Part shown: positions 35,791 to 43,802 of the stretch, piece by piece | Position numbering within the stretch: the first letter of the stretch is position 1 | Layout: each line of letters starts with the position of its first letter | From: UBA6054 sp963975575 | GTDB taxonomy: Bacteria; Planctomycetota; Phycisphaerae; Phycisphaerales; UBA1924 | Assembly (NCBI GenBank): GCA_963975575.1 | Contig: CAXBHL010000005.1 | Coordinates: 144,869-208,868 of the forward strand | DNA length: 64,000 nt | Direction: 5' to 3' | The notes under the pieces: generated by a model | Told to the model about the DNA's origin: nothing | Seen by the model: the letters and a program-made list of their open reading frames with translations, nothing else | The model's database searches: none | Made by a program: the position numbers and the translations under genes

Positions 35791-36870
35791 ATGCACCCAT
35801 CACGATCATCACACCGGACGGGCCCGACGGCTCTTGTTGTCTTGGGGGGCCTCGCGCTCACGCTCGCGCCCGGCGGGTGCGGCTTCCGCATCGAGCCCGA
35901 TCCCGCGTTCACGGGCAGCGGCGGGGGGGCATCCCAGGCGCGCCCCATCCGGGACGAGGCCACCAACCGCCTCTTCGCCCTGTCCACCAGCCCGACCCCC
36001 CAGATCCGCGCCAACGCGATTGAAGGGCTCCAACGCGTCGGGCCACGCGCCGAACCCACCGTCGCGCTGGCGCTCTCCGACGAGAACCCGGGGGTGCGAT
36101 CGGTCGCGGCCATGGTCGCCGGACGGGCCGGGCTGACCGCGCTGATTCCAACCCTTCGGGAGATGGCCCGCGACGAGTCCGGGTTCGTGCGGGCCTCGTC
36201 CATCGCCGCGTTGAACCGGCTCGGACAGAAGGCCGACCCGACCGAACTCTCAACGATGCTCCTCGAGTCGCCCAACCCTCGGCTGCGGGCGCACGCGGCG
36301 TTCCTGATCGGAGAGATGGGCGAGCAGTCCGCCCTGCCCATGCTCCGGCAGGCGTGGGTCACTCCCATCCGCACCGCCTCGGAGATCGAGCGTCGCCTCG
36401 TGCGGCTGCAGGTGGTCGAGGCCATGGTCAAACTCGGCGACCAATCGAGCATCGACACCCTCCGCGCGGCCCTTTACCCCTCGCGCCCCGACGAGCTGGA
36501 AGCGACCGCCCTGGCGGTGCAGATCATCGGCGAGGTGCGTGATCGGGGGTCGATCGACCAGCTCATCTATCTCGCCGACGATTCCGACGATCGGGTGATG
36601 CCCGCGGAGGTGCGTCTGGCCGTGGCGGGCGCGCTGGCCAAGATGGGCCTGACGCAGGGCGGGTTCATCGCAGACGAGTACGCCGGCAGCCCGATCGACG
36701 TGGTCCGTGCCCAGGCCGCGGCGGTGTACGGCCGGACCGGCCGGACCGAGCACCTGCCCAGTCTGGGGGTGATGCTCGACGACCCCTCCGAGCTGGTCCA
36801 GGTGGCGGCGGCCGCGGCGGTGGTGGACCTGATGTCCGGCGGGGCCCAGGCGGACGCGGGGACCCCCTGA
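35791..36870 (+). CDS. HEAT-repeat lipoprotein
   Basis: The 359-residue product MHPSRSSHRTGPTALVVLGGLALTLAPGGCGFRIEPD has a lipoprotein signal with lipid-attachment Cys in APGGC. The rest consists of HEAT-like repeats: RANAIEGLQRVGPRAEPTVALALSDENPGVRSVAAMVAGR, ASSIAALNRLG and AVAGALAKMGL. No catalytic motif is seen. It is probably a scaffold in the periplasm. GAGGA precedes the ATG by ten bases. It follows lnt by 61 bases on the same strand, so co-transcription is possible. Confidence 0.78.
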   Translation: MHPSRSSHRTGPTALVVLGGLALTLAPGGCGFRIEPDPAFTGSGGGASQARPIRDEATNRLFALSTSPTPQIRANAIEGLQRVGPRAEPTVALALSDENPGVRSVAAMVAGRAGLTALIPTLREMARDESGFVRASSIAALNRLGQKADPTELSTMLLESPNPRLRAHAAFLIGEMGEQSALPMLRQAWVTPIRTASEIERRLVRLQVVEAMVKLGDQSSIDTLRAALYPSRPDELEATALAVQIIGEVRDRGSIDQLIYLADDSDDRVMPAEVRLAVAGALAKMGLTQGGFIADEYAGSPIDVVRAQAAAVYGRTGRTEHLPSLGVMLDDPSELVQVAAAAAVVDLMSGGAQADAGTP

Positions 36871-37059
36871 GGGAAGCCGGGGGAAGGATCCGTCGGCCGG
36901 ACCGGCCCGTATCGGCATGCCGCCGGATCCGGATTGTGGATGGCTTCGGCGTCCCGTGCAGACCCCCCGCCGGGCGGCTACACTTCCGCCCCATGGATTC
37001 CCGGGCGGGCCGGATGCCCGGTTTGGGTTTTGGTATCGGCATGAGTCGAGGAGCAGACC

Positions 37060-37920
37060 GTGCACATTCTCACGAAGGTCTTTGTCTTGTTCGCCGCGGT
37101 GCTGAGCATCCTCATGGCGGCACTCTCCATCTCCTACACGGTCAACGCCGATCGGGTCGTGGCGGACTATCGCAACGCGATGGCCCGGGCCGATCAGGCC
37201 TCCAACGAGCGTGACGCGATCAAGGCCAGCGACAGCCAGCTGATCGCCGCCAAAGAAGAAGAACTCAACTCGGCCCGCGACGAGCTGGCCACCCGTGAGG
37301 CCGACATTCGTCGCCTCGAGGCGGCCAACTCCGAGCTCCGCATCGGGCTCCGCTCGGCCGAGTCGGCCCGCGAGTCGATCACCACCAAGATCGCCGAACT
37401 GGGTGTCGCGGTCGAGACCCAGGCCAAGATCATCGACGAGTACAAGAACGAGCTGTCCCGCCTGCGTCGGGCCGAACTGGACTATCGCGACGAGCGGATC
37501 GACCTCGAGAAGCAGCTCTCCGACCTCGAGAGCCAGGTCATCGTCTACGAGCAGGTCAAGCGGGCCCTCGAAGAGCAGCTCCAGGAAGTGCGCACGGCCC
37601 TTGCCAACGCGGCCAACGGCGGCGTCGCGGCCAACGTCGCCCGCGCTCCCGTCGAGGTCCCCGGCGCCCCCGTCCGCGGCGCGGTCGATCAGGTCACCAC
37701 GGACCCCGCGACCGGTGAGCTGCTCGTCAAGATCAACCTGGGAACGAACGATCGCGTCCGCGAGAACAACAAGCTGTTCGTCCACCGGGGCAACACATAT
37801 CTCGGCGAGTTGGTCGTCTTCCAGGTGGACCTGAACCACGCCATCGGCCGCATGTCCTACACCGTGCCGGGCATGAGCGTCCGGGCCAACGATTCCATTC
37901 TGACCCGCCTGGGCAGCTGA
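37060..37920 (+). CDS. Membrane-anchored coiled-coil protein
   Basis: The 286-residue product, GTG start, has one N-terminal transmembrane segment (LTKVFVLFAAVLSILMAALSISYTV). A long coiled coil covers about residues 30-180, rich in Glu/Arg/Ala heptads such as LNSARDELATREADIRRLEAAN. The C-terminal domain (about 210-286: LLVKINLGTNDRVRENNKLFVHRGNTYLGELVVFQVDLNHAIGRM) is probably a small beta-barrel resembling MreC-type or RsgI-type ligand domains. GAGGAG lies eight bases before the start. A 68-residue membrane protein follows after 22 bases, so they probably work together. Function unknown. Confidence 0.75.
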   Translation: MHILTKVFVLFAAVLSILMAALSISYTVNADRVVADYRNAMARADQASNERDAIKASDSQLIAAKEEELNSARDELATREADIRRLEAANSELRIGLRSAESARESITTKIAELGVAVETQAKIIDEYKNELSRLRRAELDYRDERIDLEKQLSDLESQVIVYEQVKRALEEQLQEVRTALANAANGGVAANVARAPVEVPGAPVRGAVDQVTTDPATGELLVKINLGTNDRVRENNKLFVHRGNTYLGELVVFQVDLNHAIGRMSYTVPGMSVRANDSILTRLGS

Positions 37921-37942
37921 TCCGATCCCGGAGGAGCGTGCG

Positions 37943-38149
37943 ATGAGCAACTTTGGAATGCAGATGCCCGGGGGCGCCCGCTCCCGCGGACCCGGACCGG
38001 ACGTGTACACCGCCCTGATGTGCGTGGGAGCGGTGTGCATGATCGCCGCGGTCGTCATGCTCTACCTGGCCGGGACCAAGGTGTCCCCCGACGGGCAGCC
38101 GTGGAAGATCCAGGAAAAGGGCGCGAACCAGATCAGCCTCCCGCGGTGA
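37943..38149 (+). CDS. Small membrane protein
   Basis: The 68-residue product MSNFGMQMPGGARSRGPGPDVYTALMCVGAVCMIAAVVMLYLAG has one transmembrane helix and a short polar C terminus (SPDGQPWKIQEKGANQISLPR). GGAGGAG lies before the ATG. It stands directly downstream of the coiled-coil gene and is probably its partner. No family recognised. Confidence 0.72.
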   Translation: MSNFGMQMPGGARSRGPGPDVYTALMCVGAVCMIAAVVMLYLAGTKVSPDGQPWKIQEKGANQISLPR

Positions 38150-38162
38150 TCCGGCCGATAAG

Positions 38163-38191
38163 CGTTTCCTGCCCACGGGTGGCGGGAAACG
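38163..38191 (+). terminator. Stem-loop after the coiled-coil/small membrane protein pair
   Basis: Eleven-pair stem CGTTTCCTGCC-N7-GGCGGGAAACG with one T-G pair, 14 bases after the stop. It has no T-run and abuts the -35 box of the tRNA promoter, so it may insulate the two transcription units. Confidence 0.45.
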
Positions 38192-38192
38192 G

Positions 38193-38220
38193 TTGACAGA
38201 TCCGCATCGCTGCGTACGAT
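38193..38220 (+). promoter_or_regulatory. Promoter of tRNA-Asp
   Basis: TTGACA (38193-38198) and TACGAT (38215-38220) with a 16-base spacer; a sigma-70-type promoter 63 bases before the tRNA. Confidence 0.65.
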
Positions 38221-38283
38221 TGACGGCTCGAAACGGCCCGGCCGGTTTCGGGCAAGACGGCCCGGAAAGACGGGCGACAACTT

Positions 38284-38357
<74 letters not shown>

Positions 38358-38364
38358 CTTGAAT

Positions 38365-38395
38365 AAGCCCCTGCTATGCGGGGGCTTGTTTGTTT
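38365..38395 (+). terminator. Terminator of tRNA-Asp
   Basis: Stem AAGCCCC-N9-GGGGCTT followed by GTTTGTTTG, eight bases after the tRNA. With the promoter upstream, the tRNA is a complete single-gene unit. Confidence 0.75.
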
Positions 38396-38497
38396 GTGGT
38401 TCCGGAGCGGTTGTTCTCTTCTCCGCCCTGTGTGCGCGGCGCGCAGAGGGGACGGATCTCGCGGGGGACCCACCGCGATGCGGACGAAGACCTCGAC

Positions 38498-39292
38498 TCA
38501 GGGCGAACCCGCGCCGTCGCCGGGTGCGCCGGCCGCGATCCAGTCGATGATCGTGCGGATCTCCGCGTCGGTCGGCTGCGGCCGGTCCTCGGGCGGCATG
38601 TGGTACTCGTCATCGAGCGGGAGTCGCAGTCGGATCGCCAGCTCGCTCTGACCGGGATCGCCGGCCACGATCACCGGCCCGTAGTCGGACCCGGCGAACA
38701 GCGCTGCGGCGTTGTGCATCGCCAGCCCCGCCTTCTTCTTGGACTCGTTGTGGCAGTCCACACAGTGGGCCGCGAACATGGCGCCCACATCCGAGGGCAA
38801 CCCTGGCACCGCCGCCACGGCGACCTCCGACGCTCCCGGGACGCCACCGGGTCGTGCCCGGGAAGACTCTGGCGCGAACGGCGCGGTGAGGAAGCCGGCG
38901 CCGTGGGTGATCGTCCCGCCGAAGTGGCCGGCGGGCCCCATCAGTCCGAGCGAAGCGATCAATGCGCCCGCGTACAGCCAGGTGCGTTTGAACGCGGCCC
39001 CGACAGCCGCCAGCAGCACGCCCGCCGCCAGCCCGACCCCGAGCCAGCGGTGCAGGGTGACCGTGGATCCGGCGTAGCCCCCCTCCGAGGCGAGCAGCCA
39101 GCCCGCGCCGGCCGCCGCGGCGCCGCTCAGGGCGGTGAGCCAGATCAAGACGAGCCGGACGCCCCGTTCGAGCGGGGCCCCATGTGCGAGGGCGGCCGCT
39201 TCGCACGCGGCCAGGGCGACGAGCGCCCCGATCGGTATGTGCAGAACCACCGGGTGCAGGCGGCCGAGAAAGCTTACGAAAGGCTCGATCAT
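38498..39292 (-). CDS. DUF2231 membrane protein with planctomycete-type cytochrome c motif
   Basis: The 264-residue product begins MIEPFVSFLGRLHPVVLHIPIGALVALAACEA, typical of the DUF2231 four-helix domain (about 1-125). It continues as an exported domain with AHCVDCHNESKKKAGLAMHNAAALFAGSDYGPVI (about 174-205): one CxxCH haem-binding motif in the c-type cytochrome context common in planctomycetes. MPPEDRPQPTDAEIRTIIDWIAAGAP supplies the distal Met. It is probably a membrane-bound electron-transfer component. GAGG eight bases before the ATG supports the start. It is divergent from the DUF2256/DUF3253 gene. Confidence 0.85.
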   Translation of the reverse strand: MIEPFVSFLGRLHPVVLHIPIGALVALAACEAAALAHGAPLERGVRLVLIWLTALSGAAAAGAGWLLASEGGYAGSTVTLHRWLGVGLAAGVLLAAVGAAFKRTWLYAGALIASLGLMGPAGHFGGTITHGAGFLTAPFAPESSRARPGGVPGASEVAVAAVPGLPSDVGAMFAAHCVDCHNESKKKAGLAMHNAAALFAGSDYGPVIVAGDPGQSELAIRLRLPLDDEYHMPPEDRPQPTDAEIRTIIDWIAAGAPGDGAGSP

Positions 39293-39358
39293 CGGGGTAT
39301 CCTCGGCTCGCGGGCCGCCAACGCATCGGATTGTATCTGTTGGGGCGAACCCTCCCCC

Positions 39359-39754
39359 GTGCCACCCGCCCGATCAGGACCGATTCCCGCCAAGGCCTGC
39401 ACGGCCTGCGGCCGCGACATCACGTGGCGCAAGAAGTGGGAGCGTGACTGGGAATGCGTCCGCTATTGCTCGAAGGCCTGTCGGGCCCGGGGGGTCACGG
39501 AAGTCGATCGATTGCTCGAACGGGCGATCCTCGATCTGCTCGCCGATCGGCCCGCGTCCGCGTCGATCTGCCCCAGCGAGGCGGCCCGAAGGGTCGATCC
39601 TGTCGCCTGGCGGGATCTGATGGAGCCGGCCCGCCGGGCCGCCCGCCGGCTCGTGGACCGTGGCGTCGCGCAGATCACCCAGCAGGGCCACCCCGTCGAT
39701 CCATCGACCGCCAAAGGCCCGATCCGCGTCCGGCTCAGTCCTCCGGGCCGCTGA
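39359..39754 (+). CDS. DUF2256-DUF3253 fusion protein
   Basis: The 131-residue product, GTG start. Residues 11-45 (KACTACGRDITWRKKWERDWECVRYCSKACRAR) are DUF2256, a small four-cysteine zinc-ribbon-like domain. Residues about 48-131 (ILDLLADRPASASICPSEAARRVDPVAWRDLMEPARRAARRLVDRGVAQITQQGHPVDP...GPIRVRL) are DUF3253, a winged-helix-like domain. Both families are known to sit near cryptochrome/photolyase-related genes. Here the gene overlaps the photolyase gene tail-to-tail by 20 bases. A role in DNA repair or its control is an inference from this association. No clear ribosome-binding site is seen, so the start is approximate. Confidence 0.75.
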   Translation: MPPARSGPIPAKACTACGRDITWRKKWERDWECVRYCSKACRARGVTEVDRLLERAILDLLADRPASASICPSEAARRVDPVAWRDLMEPARRAARRLVDRGVAQITQQGHPVDPSTAKGPIRVRLSPPGR

Positions 39755-41297
39755 TCCCCATGCGCTCGCGCAGTTGACCGGCCGAGACGGTGATCTGGAC
39801 CCGTTCGTCGCAGTCCATGTTCTCGACGTGCCTGAGCATCATCCGCATCCGATGGTTCTTCTTGAACCGATCATTGTGTCGGATCAGGAAGTCCCAGTAG
39901 AAGGTGTTGAACGGGCACGCGTCCTCGCCGGTCCGCTTCGAAACGTCGTAGCGGCAGTGATTGCACGCGTTGCTCATCCGCTTGATGTACTTACCGCTGG
40001 CCGCGTACGGCTTGGTGCCGACGACACCCCCATCGGCGTGCAGGGCCATCCCAAGCGTGTTCGGCAGCGTCACCCAGTCCACGGCGTCGGCGTACATCCC
40101 CAGATACCAATCCGAGACCGCCCGCGGATCGATCCCCGCGATCAGAGCGAAGTTGCCGGTCACCATGAGTCGGGAGATGTGGTGGGCATAGCCCGTCTCG
40201 AGCACGCCCTCGACCGCATCGGCCATGCACGCCATGCCGGTCTTTGCGTCCCAGTAGAAACTCGGGAGTGAACCTTCGTGTCCGAGTTCGTTGCGGTCGC
40301 CGTACTCCTCACCCTCGTGCCAGTAGATCCCTCGGATGAACTCACGCCATCCGATGATCTGCCGCACGAACCCCTCGACCGAGTTGAGCGGCGCGTTCCC
40401 GGCCTCGTAAGCCGCCACCGCCCGCTCCACGATCTCTCGCGGGTGCAGCAGTTTGAGATTCATCGCCGGCGACAGCAACGCGTGGTACATCGTCCGCTGC
40501 CCGAGCCACATCGCGTCCTGGTAGGTGCCGAAGTTCTTCAGCCGGCGGTCGATGAAGTCGTCCAACGCCTTCAGGGCCTGCTCTCGTGTGACAGGCCAGT
40601 TGAACGCCTCGATCGACCCCGGCAGGTCGGGAAACTCTCGACTGACGACATCGATCACATCCCGGGTCACCTCGTCGGGCTCGAACGACGGCAACTTCGG
40701 CGTACGGGGCGTTTTCTTGAAGGTTCCGCGGTTCTCTTTGTCCAGGTTCCATTGCCCGCCGACCGGCTTGCCGCCGTCCATCAGGATGTCCAGTCTCTTG
40801 CGTTGCTCGCGGTAGAAGTACTCCATCACGAGTTCCTTCCGCCCGCTCGCCCACGCTCCGAAGTCCTCGGGTGTCGTCAGGAAGTGGGGGTCCTCCTCGA
40901 CCGCCAGCTCGACACCGGCATTCTCGGCGGCTTCCTCCAGAATCGCCAGCACCCGATGCTCGCCCGGGCGCACCGCCGCGATCCGCTCCGGATCGATCCG
41001 CTGGCACGCCCGCTCGATCTCTGAGCCGAAGGACTGCGTGTTGTCCGGATCGTCGAGATGCACATACTCCACCCGCCAGCCGTCGTTTTGCAGCCAGGCG
41101 GCGTGGTGGCGCATCGCGGACAGGAACAGCACGGTCCGCTGCACGTGGCTGGGCACGTGCTCGGACTCGGCCCGTACCTCCATCATCAGGAGGGTGTCTC
41201 GCTCCCGATCCAGCCCGAGGTGCTCGGGCAGCCCCCGATCGAGCTGGTCCCCGAAGACGACGCCCAGCACGCCGCCCGCCTGTTTCTTCTTCGGCAT
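39735..41297 (-). CDS. Cryptochrome/photolyase-related protein with Fe-S cluster (FeS-BCP type)
   Basis: The 520-residue protein belongs to the deoxyribodipyrimidine photolyase-related family, whose studied members repair (6-4) photoproducts and carry FAD, a ribolumazine antenna and a [4Fe-4S] cluster. The N-terminal antenna domain starts GVLGVVFGDQLD and the family motif MEVRAESEHVPSHVQRTVLFLSAMRHHA follows. The C-terminal FAD domain has QIIGWREFIRGIYW and HISRLMVTGNFALIAGIDP. The four cluster cysteines are in GMACMAD, NACNHCRY and EDACPFN. The length is typical. It converges on the DUF2256-DUF3253 gene and is divergent from mntR. Identification is strong; the exact lesion is inferred. Confidence 0.9.
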   Translation of the reverse strand: MPKKKQAGGVLGVVFGDQLDRGLPEHLGLDRERDTLLMMEVRAESEHVPSHVQRTVLFLSAMRHHAAWLQNDGWRVEYVHLDDPDNTQSFGSEIERACQRIDPERIAAVRPGEHRVLAILEEAAENAGVELAVEEDPHFLTTPEDFGAWASGRKELVMEYFYREQRKRLDILMDGGKPVGGQWNLDKENRGTFKKTPRTPKLPSFEPDEVTRDVIDVVSREFPDLPGSIEAFNWPVTREQALKALDDFIDRRLKNFGTYQDAMWLGQRTMYHALLSPAMNLKLLHPREIVERAVAAYEAGNAPLNSVEGFVRQIIGWREFIRGIYWHEGEEYGDRNELGHEGSLPSFYWDAKTGMACMADAVEGVLETGYAHHISRLMVTGNFALIAGIDPRAVSDWYLGMYADAVDWVTLPNTLGMALHADGGVVGTKPYAASGKYIKRMSNACNHCRYDVSKRTGEDACPFNTFYWDFLIRHNDRFKKNHRMRMMLRHVENMDCDERVQITVSAGQLRERMGISGPED

Positions 41298-41441
41298 CGT
41301 GTTCCTCTTCGTCTGTCGAGAGCGGTTCGCCGCGGCTATCCGGCCTGATGCACGGGTCCGGGCGGCGGTTGTGTCTGCGGTCCGGACGGCATGTGGTAAA
41401 TGCTACAATCGCAAACCGTTCCCCCGCCCGGAGCCCCACCC

Positions 41442-41858
41442 ATGACCGAACACCAGGACGCTTCCGTTCACGCCCGGACCCGCAGCGACCACGCGACGGA
41501 GACCGCCGAGGATTACGTGGAAGCGATCGCCGATGTCGCCGCCGCCCGGGGCTCGTGTCGGGTCACGGACCTTTCAGAGCGGTTCGGGGTCACCCACGTG
41601 ACCGTGATCCGGACGGTCCAGCGCCTCGAGCGTGAGGGGCTTGTGACGACGGAGCCCTACAAGCCCGTGGAACTGACCCCCAAGGGCCGCCGCCTCGCCC
41701 GGGACTGCAAGGAGCGCCACGACACGGTGTACCGGTTCCTGCTGGCCATCGGGATCGACCCGGATGTGGCCGCGGCCGACACCGAGGGCATCGAGCACCA
41801 CGTGAGCCCCGCGACCCTCGACCGCTTCCGCCAGATCGCAGAGAGCGGCCGGCTCTGA
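41442..41858 (+). CDS. mntR: Manganese-responsive DtxR-family repressor
   Basis: The 138-residue metalloregulator has an N-terminal winged helix (VTDLSERFGVTHVTVIRTVQRLEREGLV) and a dimerisation domain. Metal ligands known from Bacillus MntR are kept: Asp and Glu in AEDYVEAI, His in ERHDTVYRFLL, and Glu/Glu/His in DTEGIEHHVS. There is no C-terminal SH3-like domain, as in the MntR branch. GGAG lies nine bases before the ATG, and a TACAAT sits at 41404. It stands immediately upstream of the Mn/Zn transporter operon on the same strand and surely controls it. Confidence 0.9.
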   Translation: MTEHQDASVHARTRSDHATETAEDYVEAIADVAAARGSCRVTDLSERFGVTHVTVIRTVQRLEREGLVTTEPYKPVELTPKGRRLARDCKERHDTVYRFLLAIGIDPDVAAADTEGIEHHVSPATLDRFRQIAESGRL

Positions 41859-41886
41859 CCGGCCTCCACCCCATCGAGAACAGCGT

Positions 41887-41916
41887 TTGACACCAATATG
41901 TAGTCTGGCCTACAAT
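41887..41916 (+). promoter_or_regulatory. Promoter and candidate MntR operator of the metal-transporter operon
   Basis: TTGACA (41887-41892) and TACAAT (41911-41916) with an 18-base spacer. The inverted repeat TGTAG-N6-CTACA (41899-41914) covers the spacer and the -10 box, the position expected for a DtxR-family operator. Confidence 0.65.
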
Positions 41917-41954
41917 ATCTGGACACGCGGCCGCGACCGCAGAAGGATTCTGGC

Positions 41955-42962
41955 ATGCCCACCGCACACATCGCCCGTCTGCTCTTGCTCCCGCTCCTGG
42001 CTTGCTTCATGTTCGCCTGCTCCGAACGGGGAGACGCGGGCGAGCGTCCGTCAGACCCGGCGGACGGCCAAGGCCCGGACGCTCCGTACACCATCGTGTC
42101 CACCACCGGCATGGTCACCGACATCGTCCTCAACGTCGCCGGCGACCGCGCCGAGGTGATCGGCTTGATGGGCGCCGGTGTCGATCCGCACCTGTACAAG
42201 CCCACCCGCAGCGATGTCCAGCGCATGCTCGACGCCGATGTCATCTTCTACAACGGGCTGCTGCTCGAGGGCAAGATGACCGACTCGCTCATCCGCGCCG
42301 CGACCTCCGGCAAGAAGGTCCACGCCGTCACCGAACTGCTCGACGAGCAGTACCTGCTCGAGCCGGAAGAGTTCGAGGGCCTCTACGACCCGCACGTCTG
42401 GATGGACCCGTCCGCTTGGAGCAAGGCCGTCGAGGTCGTCCGCGACAAGCTCATCGAGTTCGACCCCGCGGGCGAGTCCGCGTACCGCGCGAACACCGAC
42501 GCCTACGCCGCACGCCTCGCCGAACTGGACGCCTACGCGGTCGGGGTGCTCGCGTCCGTCCCCGCGGGCCAGCGGGTGCTCGTGACCGCCCACGACGCGT
42601 TCAACTACTTCGGCCGGCGATTCGGGTTCGAGGTCGTCGGCATCCAGGGTATCTCGACCGAGTCCGAGGCCGGGGTGCAGGACATCGAGCGACTGGTGGC
42701 TCTGCTCGTTGATCGGGGCATCCGGGCGGTGTTCGTCGAATCCACCGTCTCGGAACGCAACATCAACGCCCTGATCACCGGAGCCCGCGCCCGTGGACAC
42801 GAGGTGGTGATCGGTGGTAGGCTGTTCAGCGATGCGATGGGCGACGCGGGCACCTACGAGGGCACCTACATCGGGATGATCGACCACAACGTCACCACCA
42901 TCGCCCGTTCGCTCGGCGGAGAGGCCCCGGCGCGGGGCTTCGGCGGGGACCTGTCCGAATGA
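41955..42962 (+). CDS. Metal ABC transporter substrate-binding lipoprotein (Mn/Zn)
   Basis: The 335-residue cluster A-I binding protein has a lipoprotein signal with lipobox FMFAC at about residues 18-22. The metal-binding pattern is present: His in GVDPHLYKPTRSDV, His in LYDPHVWMDP, an acidic or His site around FVESTVSERN, and the last acidic ligand in GGRLFSDAMGD. There is no His-rich loop of the ZnuA type, which favours manganese; the upstream mntR supports this. It is the first gene of a four-gene operon, and its stop overlaps the ATPase start by four bases (ATGA). Confidence 0.9.
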   Translation: MPTAHIARLLLLPLLACFMFACSERGDAGERPSDPADGQGPDAPYTIVSTTGMVTDIVLNVAGDRAEVIGLMGAGVDPHLYKPTRSDVQRMLDADVIFYNGLLLEGKMTDSLIRAATSGKKVHAVTELLDEQYLLEPEEFEGLYDPHVWMDPSAWSKAVEVVRDKLIEFDPAGESAYRANTDAYAARLAELDAYAVGVLASVPAGQRVLVTAHDAFNYFGRRFGFEVVGIQGISTESEAGVQDIERLVALLVDRGIRAVFVESTVSERNINALITGARARGHEVVIGGRLFSDAMGDAGTYEGTYIGMIDHNVTTIARSLGGEAPARGFGGDLSE

Positions 42963-43798
42963 GCACGCCCCCGGCCATCGCGCCGTCCCCCGCCCCGCCG
43001 CACGGCCTGAGCGCCCGCCCGGAGCACTCGGCCGACAGCCCCCTCTCCATCCACGCGATGACCGTGGCCTACCACCGCAAGCCCGTCCTCTGGGACGTGG
43101 ACTACGACGCGCCGCCGAACAAACTCATCGCCATCGTCGGCCCCAACGGCGCGGGCAAGAGCACGCTCATCAAGGCCTGCCTCGGTCTGATTCCGCGTGC
43201 CTCGGGCCAGGTGGAGTTCTGGAGCGAACCCTACCGCCGCGCCCGCCCCCGGATCGGCTATGTCCCCCAGCGGGAAAGCGTCGACTGGGATTTTCCCGTC
43301 TCCGCCCTCGATGTCGTCTGCATGGGACGCTACCGAAAGATCGGCTGGTGCCGCCCGGTCACCCGCTCGCACAAGCAGGCCGCGATCGCGTGCCTGGAGC
43401 GGGTCGGCATGCACGATTACGCCCACCGCCAGATCAGCCAGCTCTCCGGAGGCCAGCAGCAGCGGGTCTTCCTCGCCCGTGCGCTCGCCCAGGAATCCGA
43501 TCTCTATTTCATGGACGAGCCTTTCGCCGGCGTCGATGCCGCCACCGAGCGGGCCATCGTGCAGGTCCTCCGCGAGCTCAAGGCCGCGGGAAAAACCGTC
43601 ATCGTCGTCCACCACGACCTCCAGACGGTCCGCGAGTACTTCGACGAGGTCATCCTCCTCAACATGCGCGTGGTCGCCGCCGGTCCGGTCAATGAGGTGT
43701 TCAACAACAAGAACCTCCAGCGCACCTACGGCGGCCGCCTGACCCTGCTCTCCGAGGCCGCCGAGGCCATGGCCCGCGCCGCCGCGGGCAAGGAGTAG
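42959..43798 (+). CDS. Metal ABC transporter ATP-binding protein
   Basis: The 279-residue cytoplasmic ATPase of a Mn/Zn/Fe importer. Walker A is GPNGAGKSTLIKA (about 60-72), the Q-loop region is YVPQRESVDWDFPVSALDVVCMGRY (typical of MntB/ZnuC-like proteins), the signature is LSGGQQQRVFLARAL, Walker B is LYFMDEPFAGVD, and the switch His is in VIVVHHDLQTV. The first 30 residues are Pro-rich and unusual for the family; an internal start is possible but unsupported. It overlaps the binding-protein gene by four bases and is followed by the first permease after four bases. Confidence 0.93.
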   Translation: MSTPPAIAPSPAPPHGLSARPEHSADSPLSIHAMTVAYHRKPVLWDVDYDAPPNKLIAIVGPNGAGKSTLIKACLGLIPRASGQVEFWSEPYRRARPRIGYVPQRESVDWDFPVSALDVVCMGRYRKIGWCRPVTRSHKQAAIACLERVGMHDYAHRQISQLSGGQQQRVFLARALAQESDLYFMDEPFAGVDAATERAIVQVLRELKAAGKTVIVVHHDLQTVREYFDEVILLNMRVVAAGPVNEVFNNKNLQRTYGGRLTLLSEAAEAMARAAAGKE

Positions 43799-43802
43799 GC
43801 CG

